The notes beneath the pieces are model-generated. The model did not search any database. It worked only from the letters and a program-made list of their open reading frames with translations, and had not been told where the DNA came from. A stretch of DNA of 64,000 nucleotides from NCBI GenBank assembly GCA_009827225.1, contig WUAI01000002.1:91443-155442 (forward strand), read 5' to 3'. The DNA comes from Flavobacteriaceae bacterium. Lineage in GTDB: Bacteria > Bacteroidota > Bacteroidia > Flavobacteriales > Flavobacteriaceae. Made by a program: the position numbers and the translations under genes. Below are positions 33,632 to 42,741 of the stretch, piece after piece. Every line of letters begins with the position of its first letter. Within the stretch, counting starts at the first letter, position 1.

Positions 33632-34943
33632 CTTCTTCAGCTCGTTTAAGTAGTTTTTCGTTGATAAACTTCTTTTGTTTGATTCCCAGTTTCTTGATGT
33701 TTTCCACCTTACGGATGAGGTTGCCTTGCCCGGTGAGTTTCTTCATCGTACCATCATAACTTCCCTGAACAGTTTTAAGCTGATTGCCTACCTTGATCAG
33801 GTCATCGGTAAGATTTACGAACTGATCATATAACCTTCCGGCCTGTGTGGCTATTTCCAGCGCATTTTGCTGCTGTTTTTCATTGTTCCACATGCTGTCT
33901 ATGGTTCGTAATGTGGCTAATAGAGTGGTTGGAGTAACAATGACGATATTCTTCTCAAAAGCCCAGTTATAAAGTGAATTGTCTTCGTTCACTGCCACAG
34001 CAAACGCCGGTTCGATTGGGACGAACAGTAACACAAAATCCGGACTCTCAATTTGATAGATGTCCTGATAATTTTTTTCACTGAGCTGCTCAATATGTTT
34101 CTTTAAAGAAGATATATGCTCCTTCAATGCCAGGTCTTTTTCGTCCTGTTCTTCTGCATTGACAAATCGTTCGTAGGCTACAAGAGAAACTTTCGAATCG
34201 ATGATCATTTTCTTGTTGTCCGGAAGATGCAAAACCACATCCGGCATAATGCGTTTTCCTTCTTCCGTAGTGAAACTAGACTGAATAAAATACTCCCTGT
34301 TTTTTTCGAGTCCGCTCTTTTCCAAAACACGTTCCAGCACCAATTCTCCCCAGTTCCCCTGCGCTTTGCTATCTCCTTTCAACGCTTTGGTAAGGTTGGT
34401 AGCCTCCTTACTCATTTGTTCGTTGAGCTCCTTCAGGCCAATGATCTGCTGTCGAAGCATGGCATGGCGGTCGATGCTTTCCTTATGGGTTTCTTCTACC
34501 TTCTTCTCAAACTTATCGATCTTTTCCTGTAATGGTTTCAGTACCAGATCGAGGTTCTCTTTATTCTGTTTGGTAAATTTTTCTGACTTGTTATCTAATA
34601 TTTTGTTGGCCAGATTCTCAAACTCTTTTTGGAACTTCTCTTGCAGTTTTTCGAGTTCCAGTTTCTGGTCCTTTAATTTTACCTCTAGCGTATCATTTTC
34701 CGAAGTACGTTTCACCAACTCAGTATTCAGGAATTCCTTCTCTTCTCTTATCTTTTCCCTTTCTTGTAGTACGGTGTCAAAACGTTCATTCAACTTCTCC
34801 TCCTGTTCTCTTAACTGTAGGAGGCGTTCTTCCAGTTTCCCAGATTCGGTCTTATTTCGCAAGTTCGCAATGAGATTGCCCACATAAGCCCCAGCCAATG
34901 CAGAAATAGACCCAATTAGAAATACGATGAAAGGTTCGCTCAT
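33618..34943 (-). CDS. rmuC: DNA recombination protein RmuC
   Basis: A 441-residue protein with an N-terminal membrane helix (FIVFLIGSISALAGAYVGNLIA), a long coiled coil (about residues 30-170, rich in E/K/L heptads) and the RmuC nuclease-like domain (GNWGELVLERVLEKSGL, PDVVLHLPDNKKMIIDSKVSLVAYERFV, ESPDFVLLFVPIEPAF, IVTPTTLLATLRTI). These include the D...DSK pattern of PD-(D/E)XK-like folds. In E. coli RmuC limits inversions at short repeats. Here it is immediately downstream (24 bases) of the B12-type ABC cassette. Confidence 0.92.
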   Translation of the reverse strand: MSEPFIVFLIGSISALAGAYVGNLIANLRNKTESGKLEERLLQLREQEEKLNERFDTVLQEREKIREEKEFLNTELVKRTSENDTLEVKLKDQKLELEKLQEKFQKEFENLANKILDNKSEKFTKQNKENLDLVLKPLQEKIDKFEKKVEETHKESIDRHAMLRQQIIGLKELNEQMSKEATNLTKALKGDSKAQGNWGELVLERVLEKSGLEKNREYFIQSSFTTEEGKRIMPDVVLHLPDNKKMIIDSKVSLVAYERFVNAEEQDEKDLALKEHISSLKKHIEQLSEKNYQDIYQIESPDFVLLFVPIEPAFAVAVNEDNSLYNWAFEKNIVIVTPTTLLATLRTIDSMWNNEKQQQNALEIATQAGRLYDQFVNLTDDLIKVGNQLKTVQGSYDGTMKKLTGQGNLIRKVENIKKLGIKQKKFINEKLLKRAEEDGED

Positions 34944-34967
34944 GAAGAATAAGTTTCCGTAAAGATA

Positions 34968-35762
34968 TTAATTCTCAATGGTAAATCGTCCGGATTCAGG
35001 ATCGAATGAAACCGTGTTTTCAGGAAAAAGTAAATTGACTTTTCCTTCGGAAATGAGCTGTTTCGGGGTATCATGGTACAACTGGGAATCTGCTATAAGA
35101 AGCATTTCATCACTCATCTGTAAAGCCAGGTCGATTTCATGGGTAGAATACAATACCGTTTTCCGATGATCTTTGGTGAGCTTTCGCAATAACTTAAGCA
35201 CATAGGCCCTGTGGTACAAATCCAAATGCGTTGTAGGCTCGTCGAGAATCACCAACGGCGTGTCCTGAGCCAGTGCTCGTGCGATGGAGACGCGCTGCAT
35301 TTGTCCGTCGCTCAACTCAAAACATCTTCGGTCTTTTAGCTCGGTGGTTTCTGTTTGTTCCATGGCTTGCATCACGACTTGTTTGTCATGAGAAGTAAAG
35401 TTCCCCATCCAGTTAGTATGGGGTTGACGGCCAAGGGAAATAAATTCCGTCACTGTGAGATTTTTTGAAACCGGAGCTTCGGTGAGTACTACACTTAGCA
35501 CAGTGGCAAGTTCATTGGGTGTGTAATCTTTCAGCGATTTTCCTTCGATTGAGATATTGCCGTCCAGCTGTTTTTGCATTCCGCTGAGAGTTCGCAATAG
35601 AGTGGATTTTCCCACTCCATTCGCCCCTACCAGGCTTACTAAAGTTCCTTGTCGTAAAGAAAAATTGATACCTTCAATCACGGGTAATTGTTCTTTTCTT
35701 CGGAAATATCCGATGGAAAGGCCATTGGCTGAAATAACGGTATGTTGGATTTCCGAATTCAT
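34968..35762 (-). CDS. ABC transporter ATP-binding protein, cobalamin/iron-siderophore type (BtuD-like)
   Basis: A 264-residue FecE/BtuD-type ATPase. Seen: Walker A GANGVGKST, Q-loop region VVLTEAP, a signature with a substitution (LSDGQMQRVSIARALA instead of LSGGQ), Walker B LVILDEPTTHLD and H-loop STHEIDLALQMSDEMLLI. Its start shares one base with the stop of the permease gene. With the flanking permease and binding-protein genes it forms a complete importer. B12 specificity is inferred from the riboswitch-controlled BtuB-like receptor encoded divergently. Confidence 0.88.
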   Translation of the reverse strand: MNSEIQHTVISANGLSIGYFRRKEQLPVIEGINFSLRQGTLVSLVGANGVGKSTLLRTLSGMQKQLDGNISIEGKSLKDYTPNELATVLSVVLTEAPVSKNLTVTEFISLGRQPHTNWMGNFTSHDKQVVMQAMEQTETTELKDRRCFELSDGQMQRVSIARALAQDTPLVILDEPTTHLDLYHRAYVLKLLRKLTKDHRKTVLYSTHEIDLALQMSDEMLLIADSQLYHDTPKQLISEGKVNLLFPENTVSFDPESGRFTIEN

Positions 35763-36793
35763 TAGAACATGAGTTTTCTTTTACGTACCAACAACCAGAT
35801 GACGACCGGGGCACCCACCAAAGAAGTGATAGCATTAATGGGGAGGGTATATTCGCTAAATGGAATTTGTGCAAGGATGTCGCAGCCCAGCATGACTATG
35901 GCTCCCGTTAATAAAGTAGCCGGGATCAAAATTCGGTGATCCGAAGTGGGGATGATCTGCCGGGTAATATGTGGAATGGCGAGGCCGATAAATGCTATCG
36001 GACCCGCAAAAGCCGTAATGCCACCTGCCAAAATACTTGTTGTTATGATGATGGTGAGCGTGGTTCTCTTTATCCTGACACCCATACTTCGCGCATAGTT
36101 TTCTCCCAGCAGCAAGGCATTCAGGGATTTGCTAAGGACAAAACTGATTAGAATTCCCAAAATCGTGCACATACTCAATATTAGGACCCCATACCAGGAC
36201 ATATTCCCCAAGCTCCCAAACGACCAAAAAACATATTGTTGCAATTGTTCGGCATTGCTGAAATAGGAGAGTACGGCCACCACGGCTGCAGTTACACTAC
36301 CAAACATCAATCCGATAATGAGTATGGCCATGGTATCTTTTATCCTCAAGGTGACCGCGACGACAGCCAGTAAAACCAAAAAACTTCCAACTGCGGAGGC
36401 GATTACAAGACTCCATTCGCTTAATAAAAGGTTCCCTACCCAACCGCCAAATGCTCCTGCGCCCAGAATGAGAAACGCCACACCCAGGCTGGCACCACTA
36501 CTCAATCCCAGTACGAAAGGTCCTGCCAGGGGATTTCGAAAAAGCGTTTGCATCAGCAAACCCGAAACTGCCAATCCAGACCCTACCATAACCGCCGTTA
36601 TGGCTTTTGGAAGTCGGTAATCAGTAATGATAAATCGCCAGGATTCTTTACTTACTTCACCACCAAAAAGGCTTGAGATAATTTCAGGAAATGGAATCGC
36701 CACAGATCCCAGGCTGATGTTCACAAGAAAAAAAGTGATCCCCAGAATGAATAAAAGAATGATCCATTTACGAAAAGAAGTCTTGCCTTCCAT
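35762..36793 (-). CDS. FecCD/BtuC-type ABC importer permease
   Basis: A 343-residue inner-membrane protein with about ten helices. Diagnostic blocks: DYRLPKAITAVMVGSGLAVSGLLMQTLFRNPLAGPFVLGLSSGASLGVA, FGSLGNMSW, YARSMGV and TAFAGPIAFIGLAIPHITRQIIPTSDHR, the EAA-like coupling region. It shares single-base overlaps with both neighbouring genes of the cassette. Specificity (cobalamin versus siderophore) is from context. Confidence 0.9.
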   Translation of the reverse strand: MEGKTSFRKWIILLFILGITFFLVNISLGSVAIPFPEIISSLFGGEVSKESWRFIITDYRLPKAITAVMVGSGLAVSGLLMQTLFRNPLAGPFVLGLSSGASLGVAFLILGAGAFGGWVGNLLLSEWSLVIASAVGSFLVLLAVVAVTLRIKDTMAILIIGLMFGSVTAAVVAVLSYFSNAEQLQQYVFWSFGSLGNMSWYGVLILSMCTILGILISFVLSKSLNALLLGENYARSMGVRIKRTTLTIIITTSILAGGITAFAGPIAFIGLAIPHITRQIIPTSDHRILIPATLLTGAIVMLGCDILAQIPFSEYTLPINAITSLVGAPVVIWLLVRKRKLMF

Positions 36794-37929
36794 TAGTCCA
36801 ATTTACTGAAGAAAAACAACTCGTAATCCGGTAAGAGTTCAGGATGCAGAATTTTAACCATATCCTTCAGGACCAAATCCGGCCGATTGGGGGCCAATTC
36901 GTAATAGATAACTCCGCCGGTTGGGCCTTTTCGTGATGTGAAGGTATAAATCTCCCCTGAATCAAAGGCGGCGAATTGGGTATACACCTCATGGGCTCCT
37001 CCGAGGTCTGCTTTTGTGGTAAACTGTCCGGGGCCAATCCAAAATTCAGCGCTTTCTCCTTTCTCCAGCACCGATTCCAAATTCAGAGACAAACTCCCGG
37101 TTCCTTCCGAGTCTTTCCATAGATAATCCCCATTGGCATCGGCGATAAACTGCGCCGCCCAACTATTTCCTTGAGGCAAGTACCAGATGTCTTTATACAT
37201 GGCGCCACTAAGAACGGTAGGTTTATTTTGTGCCTGGGAAGCCAATTCTTTAGCCTGTTGATAATCGGATTCAATGCGGTTAAAAATTTCTTGGGACTTT
37301 TCTTCCTCTCCCAGTAAAACCCCAAAAAACTTGATCCATTCTGCCTTACCAAGAGGATGCGTCTCTGTCCAATCACTATTATAGACTACCGGGATTCCGG
37401 TTTTTTCAATAGTTGACACCGTTTTATTTCCACCGTCCACAGCAAAAGTGACTACGAGATCAGGCTGCATATCGATTAATACTTCGGTATTGAGATCCTC
37501 GTTCTTCCCCAATTCTTTTATAACCCCATTTTCGATAAGTTGTCGGGTCTTTTCCGAAGAGATGTAATCCAGGTTGGGAAAACCTACTAGCTTGTTTTCT
37601 ACGTCCAGCATTTCCAGTGAAGGGATATGTGTGGTAGATGTTACAACAATCCTTTCTAACGGTAGAGATATTATATTATCCACCTCCTCTGTCATTTCAA
37701 CTTCGTCGTTTTTATTCACCAGTGCATATCGGTATTCCTTATCAGCACCGGGCCAGGGATTGGAAATGGTGAGCAATTGATAACCTTCTTTTTGTTCCAC
37801 CTGAAAGCCCTGAGCATAACGAACTTCAAGATTTCCGTTTTCCGGAACTACCAATGAGGGTGATTTTTGAATGTCTTTACAAGCGACCAGCAATAAAGTG
37901 GCGAGAAAGGCGGATCGTAATTTTCGCAT
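36793..37929 (-). CDS. ABC importer substrate-binding lipoprotein (BtuF/FecB-like)
   Basis: 378 residues from the ATG at 37929; a TTG two codons upstream lies within the -7 box and is rejected. The signal peptide ends in a lipobox (LLLVAC, cysteine at about 17). The periplasmic-binding domain shows RIVVTSTTHIPSLEMLDVENKLVGFPNLDYISSEKTRQLIENG, DLVVTFAVDGG, GIPVVYNSDWTETHPLGKAEWIKFFGVLLGEE and a C-terminal YELAPNRPDLVLKDMVKILHPELL. This class binds vitamin B12 or ferric siderophores with two lobes joined by a helix. Gene order F-C-D is intact. Confidence 0.88.
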   Translation of the reverse strand: MRKLRSAFLATLLLVACKDIQKSPSLVVPENGNLEVRYAQGFQVEQKEGYQLLTISNPWPGADKEYRYALVNKNDEVEMTEEVDNIISLPLERIVVTSTTHIPSLEMLDVENKLVGFPNLDYISSEKTRQLIENGVIKELGKNEDLNTEVLIDMQPDLVVTFAVDGGNKTVSTIEKTGIPVVYNSDWTETHPLGKAEWIKFFGVLLGEEEKSQEIFNRIESDYQQAKELASQAQNKPTVLSGAMYKDIWYLPQGNSWAAQFIADANGDYLWKDSEGTGSLSLNLESVLEKGESAEFWIGPGQFTTKADLGGAHEVYTQFAAFDSGEIYTFTSRKGPTGGVIYYELAPNRPDLVLKDMVKILHPELLPDYELFFFSKLD

Positions 37930-37932
37930 CTT

Positions 37933-37940
37933 CAAAAATA
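37933..37940 (-). promoter_or_regulatory. -7 promoter box of the BtuF-like operon
   Basis: TATTTTTG on the minus strand matches TAnnTTTG exactly, only four bases before the ATG at 37929, so the transcript would be leaderless or nearly so. No good -33 is seen at 19 bases. Confidence 0.4.
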
Positions 37941-37989
37941 ATAGTTTTTAACGGGCTTAAGTAACCAATTAAAAATCTTATTTTCGCTG

Positions 37990-38170
37990 TGAATTTTGGT
38001 TCTTCGGAAATTTGAGTACGAAGATTAAAAGGGAATTCGGTGCAAGACCGAAGCTGTTCCCGCAACTGTGAGCCGTCCGCCCCGGCGGATAGTGTGAAAC
38101 TTCAAACCACTGCTGAAAAGCGGGAAGGTACACACGCCAGGCAAGCCAGGAGACCTGCCAGATTTCGCTA
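37990..38170 (+). ncRNA. Cobalamin (adenosylcobalamin-type) riboswitch
   Basis: A plus-strand aptamer upstream of the BtuB-like receptor. Seen in order: AAAAGGGAATTCGGTGCAAG (38027 onward); the paired GACCGAAGCTGTTCCCGCAACTGTGA block with its internal GGGAA/TTCCC and CGGT/ACCG helices; a variable hairpin (CCGTCCGCCCCGGCGG); and the highly conserved B12 box GCAAGCCAGGAGACCTGCC (38141-38159). When cobalamin binds, such elements switch off expression of uptake genes. The minus-strand ABC cassette is not downstream of it. Confidence 0.95.
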
Positions 38171-38198
38171 TTGTCAAACTTTCGGGATAAAGGTTTGG

Positions 38199-38238
38199 GA
38201 AGCAAACAGGTCTCATGAGGCCTGCTTCTTACTTTTTC
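38199..38238 (+). terminator. Probable expression platform (attenuator) of the cobalamin riboswitch
   Basis: GAAGC...CAGG (38199-38210) can pair with CCTG-CTTC (38221-38228) with a 3-base bulge, followed by the T-rich TTACTTTTT. It sits between the aptamer and the ATG at 38256, the expected position of a ligand-controlled terminator. Confidence 0.55.
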
Positions 38239-38255
38239 CGTTTAAATTATTTTAA

Positions 38256-40184
38256 ATGAAAAGATTCTTTTTCGGGCTCTTTGGCCTTTGTGCTTGCTCT
38301 GGATTGTGGGCACAAGAACAACAAACACCGCAAACACTGGATTCTGTGGTGATCGACACCAAGTTATTTAAAGATCGAAAGACCAGTGGAAAACTAATCA
38401 CAACCATCACTGCCGAGGACCTCGCACAACAAGCAGGAAAATCTGTCGCAACTATTATCAATGAAGTTTCCGGATTTGAGATCAATGGAAACAGGAGTAA
38501 CGATGGGCAGAATTTAGGTTATTTTGTTCGTGGAGGTCGGAACCGGCAGGTTTTGATCGTAGTAGATGGAATACCACTTAGTGATCCGTCTCAAATTGCC
38601 AATGACTTTGACTTACGACTACTCCCTGCGTCAGGAATAGAGCGAATCGAGATCATGAAAGGAGCGTCGAGCGTTTTATACGGGAGCGGTGCGGCCACTG
38701 CTGTAATTAGTATCACTACTAAGAGAGCTGATAAAGCACCTGTGGCTTTGTCTCTTTCAACGAGTTTGGGTTCCAATCAATCTGCTGAGGAGGACGGTGT
38801 AAATGTCGCGCAATTCCTGGCCAATGCATCGATAAGTGGAACTGCCAACAAATGGACCTATAAAGGAATGTTTAATGCACGATTTACCGACGGACTCTCG
38901 GCTGTGGCAGCTCCGGAAGGGGAAGATCCCTTTGAAGCTGATGTTTTCAATCGTTTCAATACGCAATTCGAATTGGGGTATAAAATTTCAAAAAATGTAA
39001 AAATTTCAAGATTTGTTGCATCGGATAATTTTAAATCTGATTTCGATGACTTCAGTTACATAGATGCTGAAAACAGAACCCTCAGCGAGCAGATTCGTAC
39101 CGGTGGAAATCTCACCTGGAAATACAAAAAAGGAAGCTTGCAGATCAATGATAACCACAGTTGGATCGATCGGGAAATCGAATCCTCTTTTCCGGCCATG
39201 TATGATGCTAAAACGAGCGGTATTGATGGTTTTGCCTCCTACGAATTCACCTCTGAAATCAATGTACTAGCGGGAGTAAACCTTCAATTCAGCAGTTTTA
39301 ATTCGTTTACTATTCCCTTCGGAAGTGAAACTTTTAACCAGGATGTGGATGACGATATGGCGAAATTTGATATCATCGATCCTTATGTCACGGTGAATTA
39401 TAATTCAGACTTCGGACTCAACATCAATGCTGGTGCACGCCTCAACAATCATAGCAATTATGGTAGCAATGCGGTCTACAATGTAAATCCATCGTACGTC
39501 TTTAATCTCGGTAAGGGCGATCTAAAAGTACTGGGATCTTATAGTACAGCCTATATCACACCGTCTTTATTCCAGTTGTATGACCCACTCTACGGGAACG
39601 AAGAGCTGGAACCAGAAGAGAATGTGACCATCGAGGGAGGATTGGAGTTTACCATTGGACAGTCTACCCGAATCAGTGCGCTGTATTTTACAAGAAACGA
39701 ACAAAACTTTGTGGACTTTGTAACAGTGGATCCGGAGTTGTTTACTTTTCAATACAGAAACATTACGGATGAATTTAACACCAGTGGAATAGAAGTAGAA
39801 CTATTTCAAAAACTGGGAGAACACTTCCAGGTTTCTGCCAACTATACCAACACTCAACCCGATGATCGTTTCGCACTCCGTATTCCGGAACATAAGGCCA
39901 ACGCACGTATCGGTTATACACCGGACGCCAAGACCAATTTAGGAATCACTTTCCAGCACGTAGGAGAGAGAGATGACAGTTTTTTCAATTCGGAAACCTT
40001 TGAAAGTGAAACCGTGACTTTAGATAGCTTTAACCTGATTGATTTTAATGCGTCAAGACAATTTACTGACAACATAAAGGTGTTTGTAGTACTCACAAAT
40101 CTTCTGAATGAAGAGTATGAGGAACTATTTCGCTTTCAAACCCGAGGGCGAAACTGGAGAATAGGATTTGCGCTGGACTTTTAA
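38256..40184 (+). CDS. BtuB-like TonB-dependent receptor
   Basis: A 642-residue outer-membrane receptor. Signal peptide MKRFFFGLFGLCACSGLWAQ; TonB-box-like TLDSVVID; plug domain with QQAGKSVATIINEVSGFEINGNRSNDGQNLGYFVRGGRNRQVLIVVDGIPLSD and GIERIEIMKGASSVLYGSGAATAVISITTK; then a 22-strand barrel ending RGRNWRIGFALDF with a terminal Phe. The size fits BtuB-type vitamin transporters rather than the ~1000-residue SusC class. Direct control by a cobalamin riboswitch makes vitamin B12 or another corrinoid the likely substrate. Confidence 0.92.
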   Translation: MKRFFFGLFGLCACSGLWAQEQQTPQTLDSVVIDTKLFKDRKTSGKLITTITAEDLAQQAGKSVATIINEVSGFEINGNRSNDGQNLGYFVRGGRNRQVLIVVDGIPLSDPSQIANDFDLRLLPASGIERIEIMKGASSVLYGSGAATAVISITTKRADKAPVALSLSTSLGSNQSAEEDGVNVAQFLANASISGTANKWTYKGMFNARFTDGLSAVAAPEGEDPFEADVFNRFNTQFELGYKISKNVKISRFVASDNFKSDFDDFSYIDAENRTLSEQIRTGGNLTWKYKKGSLQINDNHSWIDREIESSFPAMYDAKTSGIDGFASYEFTSEINVLAGVNLQFSSFNSFTIPFGSETFNQDVDDDMAKFDIIDPYVTVNYNSDFGLNINAGARLNNHSNYGSNAVYNVNPSYVFNLGKGDLKVLGSYSTAYITPSLFQLYDPLYGNEELEPEENVTIEGGLEFTIGQSTRISALYFTRNEQNFVDFVTVDPELFTFQYRNITDEFNTSGIEVELFQKLGEHFQVSANYTNTQPDDRFALRIPEHKANARIGYTPDAKTNLGITFQHVGERDDSFFNSETFESETVTLDSFNLIDFNASRQFTDNIKVFVVLTNLLNEEYEELFRFQTRGRNWRIGFALDF

Positions 40185-40222
40185 AGCAGAGGCATCCTTG
40201 TGATTCGTCAAGTCGTAAATAC

Positions 40223-41623
40223 TTACTGTTCGATGAGCATAATCTGGTAATTCGGTAAATGTCCTTTACTTTCACCGATTTCCTGATGAATCTCGACCCG
40301 CGTGCGTCCGCCGGGTACAGGAACTCCGGTGATTTCTGAAATTGCCGTGGCTAATAGGGGTTCAGCGGGATCTCCCAATATGCCCAGATTTGCGTAGTCC
40401 TCTCCTTGTTCTATATCAGGGATCAGGCCGTTTTCGAAGTCGGTGGTCCCCACCGCATTCGCAGTTTGAAACACCAAAGGTAACATGGCATAAGTATGAT
40501 TTGGATTGGCTTGATTTCTACTGAATGAAGGCGACGGTGCATCATAGAGCAGGAAACTTGCCTGGTATTTTCCCGTGGTGTTCAACCCAATTTGAACCAC
40601 ATTGATATAGGGAATGAGTCCGTTGATCACCAATTCGCTGGCGGATGCAGTTCGGCTGGTAGTAAGCACATAGACTTCAGTGAGTTCAAGGCTATTGATC
40701 GCCTCACCACCATTTACGAAGCTGCTCACAAATAAACCATCTTCGGCATATTCCGACTGTCGATCCGGATTCCATTGTTCCGTATAAAACACCTGCCCAT
40801 CAAATTGCCCTGTGATCATACTGGACAAATAAGTGGCAGATCGGACCGATCCACCGCTGTTGTATCGAAGATCCAATACCAGGGCATCAATATCTTCGGT
40901 AACAAATTGAGCGAAAGCAGCGTTCAGATCTGAATCAAACTCATTGGTAAAACCATTGTACATCAGGTATCCAATCTTCTGGCCGTTCTCCTCCATGATC
41001 GTTACTTCGAACACAGGATTCTCGGTGTATTCATCTTTTTCTAGTGTGATCTCTTCACCGGTAGGTGTTACATTCTCTCCATCGAAAGTCGCAAGTCCAA
41101 TGGTATATGTACTAGGCGAGAGTAAGTCGCTGAAGTTATTCTCCGTGATCTGCTGGCCATCCACCGTGTTGAATATTTGTCCACGCGTCATGTTGTTGGC
41201 TGATGCGCTGGTATTAGGTAAGACGTATCGAACGTAACCAAATACGTTTCCGCTTCCATCGGGATAAAAGATGAGGCCAAATTCCATTCCATTGTTTTCC
41301 GAAGTTCCCGCCAGGGAGTTTTCCAATTCGATATAATCGTCTACCAGGATACTAAAACGATCCTGAGGTGATTTCAGAAAAGCAAAAAAGTCTTCAGGCG
41401 AAGCAAAGGATTCGAGGAAGGCGTTAAAATCGTTCTCATCAGGGTAAGAGTCGGCCAGTTCCGGTGTGTCTGTTTTATAAAGATAAAAGAAGTTAAGTCC
41501 GCGCCAGATAAAATCATTGATCGACTCTGTTGAGGCCACCTGAATATTGTCGTCCAGGTCCTCAAAACAGGAGGTAAAAACCGATGCGATAATAATAGCG
41601 AGTAGTAATGTAGTCTTTTTCAT
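40223..41623 (-). CDS. S41 family C-terminal-processing peptidase, lipoprotein
   Basis: 466 residues from the ATG at 41623 (MKKTTLLLAIIIASVFTSC, lipobox); an ATG six codons upstream would weaken the signal peptide. The tail-specific protease domain shows a degenerate PDZ-like part (NTSASANNMTRGQIFNTVDGQQITENNF), then GYLMYNGFTNEFDSDLNAAFAQF, VLDLRYNSGGSVRSATYLSSMI and VLTTSRTASASELVINGL, where the serine in TASAS is the nucleophile. Flavobacterial S41 lipoproteins of this type face the periplasm or surface. Convergent with the btuB-like gene and divergent from an ECF sigma gene. Confidence 0.88.
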   Translation of the reverse strand: MKKTTLLLAIIIASVFTSCFEDLDDNIQVASTESINDFIWRGLNFFYLYKTDTPELADSYPDENDFNAFLESFASPEDFFAFLKSPQDRFSILVDDYIELENSLAGTSENNGMEFGLIFYPDGSGNVFGYVRYVLPNTSASANNMTRGQIFNTVDGQQITENNFSDLLSPSTYTIGLATFDGENVTPTGEEITLEKDEYTENPVFEVTIMEENGQKIGYLMYNGFTNEFDSDLNAAFAQFVTEDIDALVLDLRYNSGGSVRSATYLSSMITGQFDGQVFYTEQWNPDRQSEYAEDGLFVSSFVNGGEAINSLELTEVYVLTTSRTASASELVINGLIPYINVVQIGLNTTGKYQASFLLYDAPSPSFSRNQANPNHTYAMLPLVFQTANAVGTTDFENGLIPDIEQGEDYANLGILGDPAEPLLATAISEITGVPVPGGRTRVEIHQEIGESKGHLPNYQIMLIEQ

Positions 41624-41693
41624 AGGTAATTTTGATAGCATTACTTTGATAAACCCCTAAATTACCTACATTATTGTGATTTTAAAATAAAAT

Positions 41694-41719
41694 GTAACAA
41701 AATTTGAAGTGGCTCGTCG
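41694..41719 (+). promoter_or_regulatory. Candidate ECF-type promoter of the sigma/DUF4252 operon
   Basis: TGTAAC (41694-41699), a 16-base spacer, then CGTC (41716-41719). An AAC-type -35 with a CGTC -10 is a common ECF-sigma promoter arrangement, and autoregulation is typical. It lies 42 bases before the sigma-gene ATG. Confidence 0.4.
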
Positions 41720-41761
41720 TAACTTCAGAATGGCAACAAAAAAGTATTAACCTAACCACCT

Positions 41762-42268
41762 ATGAAACAAAGCGAATTTTTAGCCATAGTGCTTCCTTTT
41801 AAGGATAAGTTGTATCGTTTGGCAAAGCGTTTGCTGGTTTCATCTGAGGAAGCGGAAGATGCCGTTCAGGAAGTTTTTTTGAAATTATGGAATTCCCGGG
41901 AAAAGATCGGTGATTACAAGAATCCGGAGGCATTCGCGGTCACTATGACCAAGAATTACTGCCTGGATCGATTGAAATCGAAACAGGCCTCTAATTTAAA
42001 GATCGTTCACAGTAATTATCAGAACGGAGATAATGTGCAGCGAACGGTAGAGGCAAATGACGGGGTGCAGCTGGTTTTTAAGATTATGCAAACCCTGCCC
42101 GAAAAACAACGGATTGTATTGCAATTGAGAGATGTGGAGCAATTCGATTATGACGAGATCGCCGAGATGATGGGAAGCAATGAAACTGCAGTACGGGTTA
42201 CCCTTTCAAGGGCTCGTAAAGCAGTGAGAGAACAATTAATAAAACAGTACAACTATGGAGTTAGCTAA
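41762..42268 (+). CDS. ECF-type RNA polymerase sigma factor
   Basis: A 168-residue sigma-70 family protein. Region 2: LYRLAKRLLVSSEEAEDAVQEVFLKLWNSREKIGDYKNPEAFAVTMTKNYCLDRLKSK. Region 4: LPEKQRIVLQLRDVEQFDYDEIAEMMGSNETAVRVTLSRARKAVREQL. It heads a four-gene operon; its 3' end overlaps the putative anti-sigma gene by 14 bases. This sigma/anti-sigma/DUF4252 layout recurs in flavobacteria. Confidence 0.92.
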   Translation: MKQSEFLAIVLPFKDKLYRLAKRLLVSSEEAEDAVQEVFLKLWNSREKIGDYKNPEAFAVTMTKNYCLDRLKSKQASNLKIVHSNYQNGDNVQRTVEANDGVQLVFKIMQTLPEKQRIVLQLRDVEQFDYDEIAEMMGSNETAVRVTLSRARKAVREQLIKQYNYGVS

Positions 42269-42728
42269 AGTTGAAAAACTACTGGAGTCTTATTTCGAAG
42301 GAAATACGGACTTAAATCAGGAAAATGCGTTGCGATCTTATTTCGCTGCGGAAGAAGTACCGCCACACCTGGCTGTCTACAAGCCCATGTTTGAAGGGTT
42401 TCAGATGGCTGCAATGGAGAGCACCGAGAAGGAATTTTCTCTTCCGAAGAAAGAAACAAGATCAAGATTTTGGACCTACGGAATCGCGGCAACTTTTGCG
42501 GTTATGGCAGGACTGGCTGGTTTTATGTTTTCGCAACAGGGACTAACTCAAGAGGAAGAAGAAGCCTTAGCAGCCTTTAAACAGACCAAGGAAATGATGT
42601 TTCTTCTTTCAGAAAATCTAAACAAAGGAACCGAAAGTATGGTGCACATCGATGAATTCACCAAAGGGACCTCCAACATAGCATTGATCAATCAATTTAC
42701 AGAAACAAAAAATCGAATATTAAAATAA
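42255..42728 (+). CDS. Putative anti-sigma factor, single transmembrane helix
   Basis: A 157-residue protein. The N-terminal cytoplasmic part (MELAKVEKLLESYFEGNTDLNQENALRSYFAAEEVPPHLAVYKPMFEGF) resembles the short helical sigma-binding region of Bacteroidota anti-sigma proteins. A membrane helix at about 73-91 (WTYGIAATFAVMAGLAGFMF) is followed by a helical periplasmic domain. It overlaps the sigma gene by 14 bases, implying coupled translation and stoichiometric control. Anti-sigma function is inferred from topology and position. Confidence 0.72.
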   Translation: MELAKVEKLLESYFEGNTDLNQENALRSYFAAEEVPPHLAVYKPMFEGFQMAAMESTEKEFSLPKKETRSRFWTYGIAATFAVMAGLAGFMFSQQGLTQEEEEALAAFKQTKEMMFLLSENLNKGTESMVHIDEFTKGTSNIALINQFTETKNRILK

Positions 42729-42741
42729 TTTAAATACTAAA

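Noticed and set aside
34366..34887. A 173-codon plus-strand open frame opposite rmuC
   Set aside because: Low-complexity Ser/Phe/Leu translation that is the antisense of the coiled-coil codons of rmuC; no start context or known motif.
38025..38255. Several short open frames on both strands between the BtuF-like and BtuB-like genes
   Set aside because: They lie over the cobalamin riboswitch aptamer and its expression platform, whose conserved bases explain the sequence.
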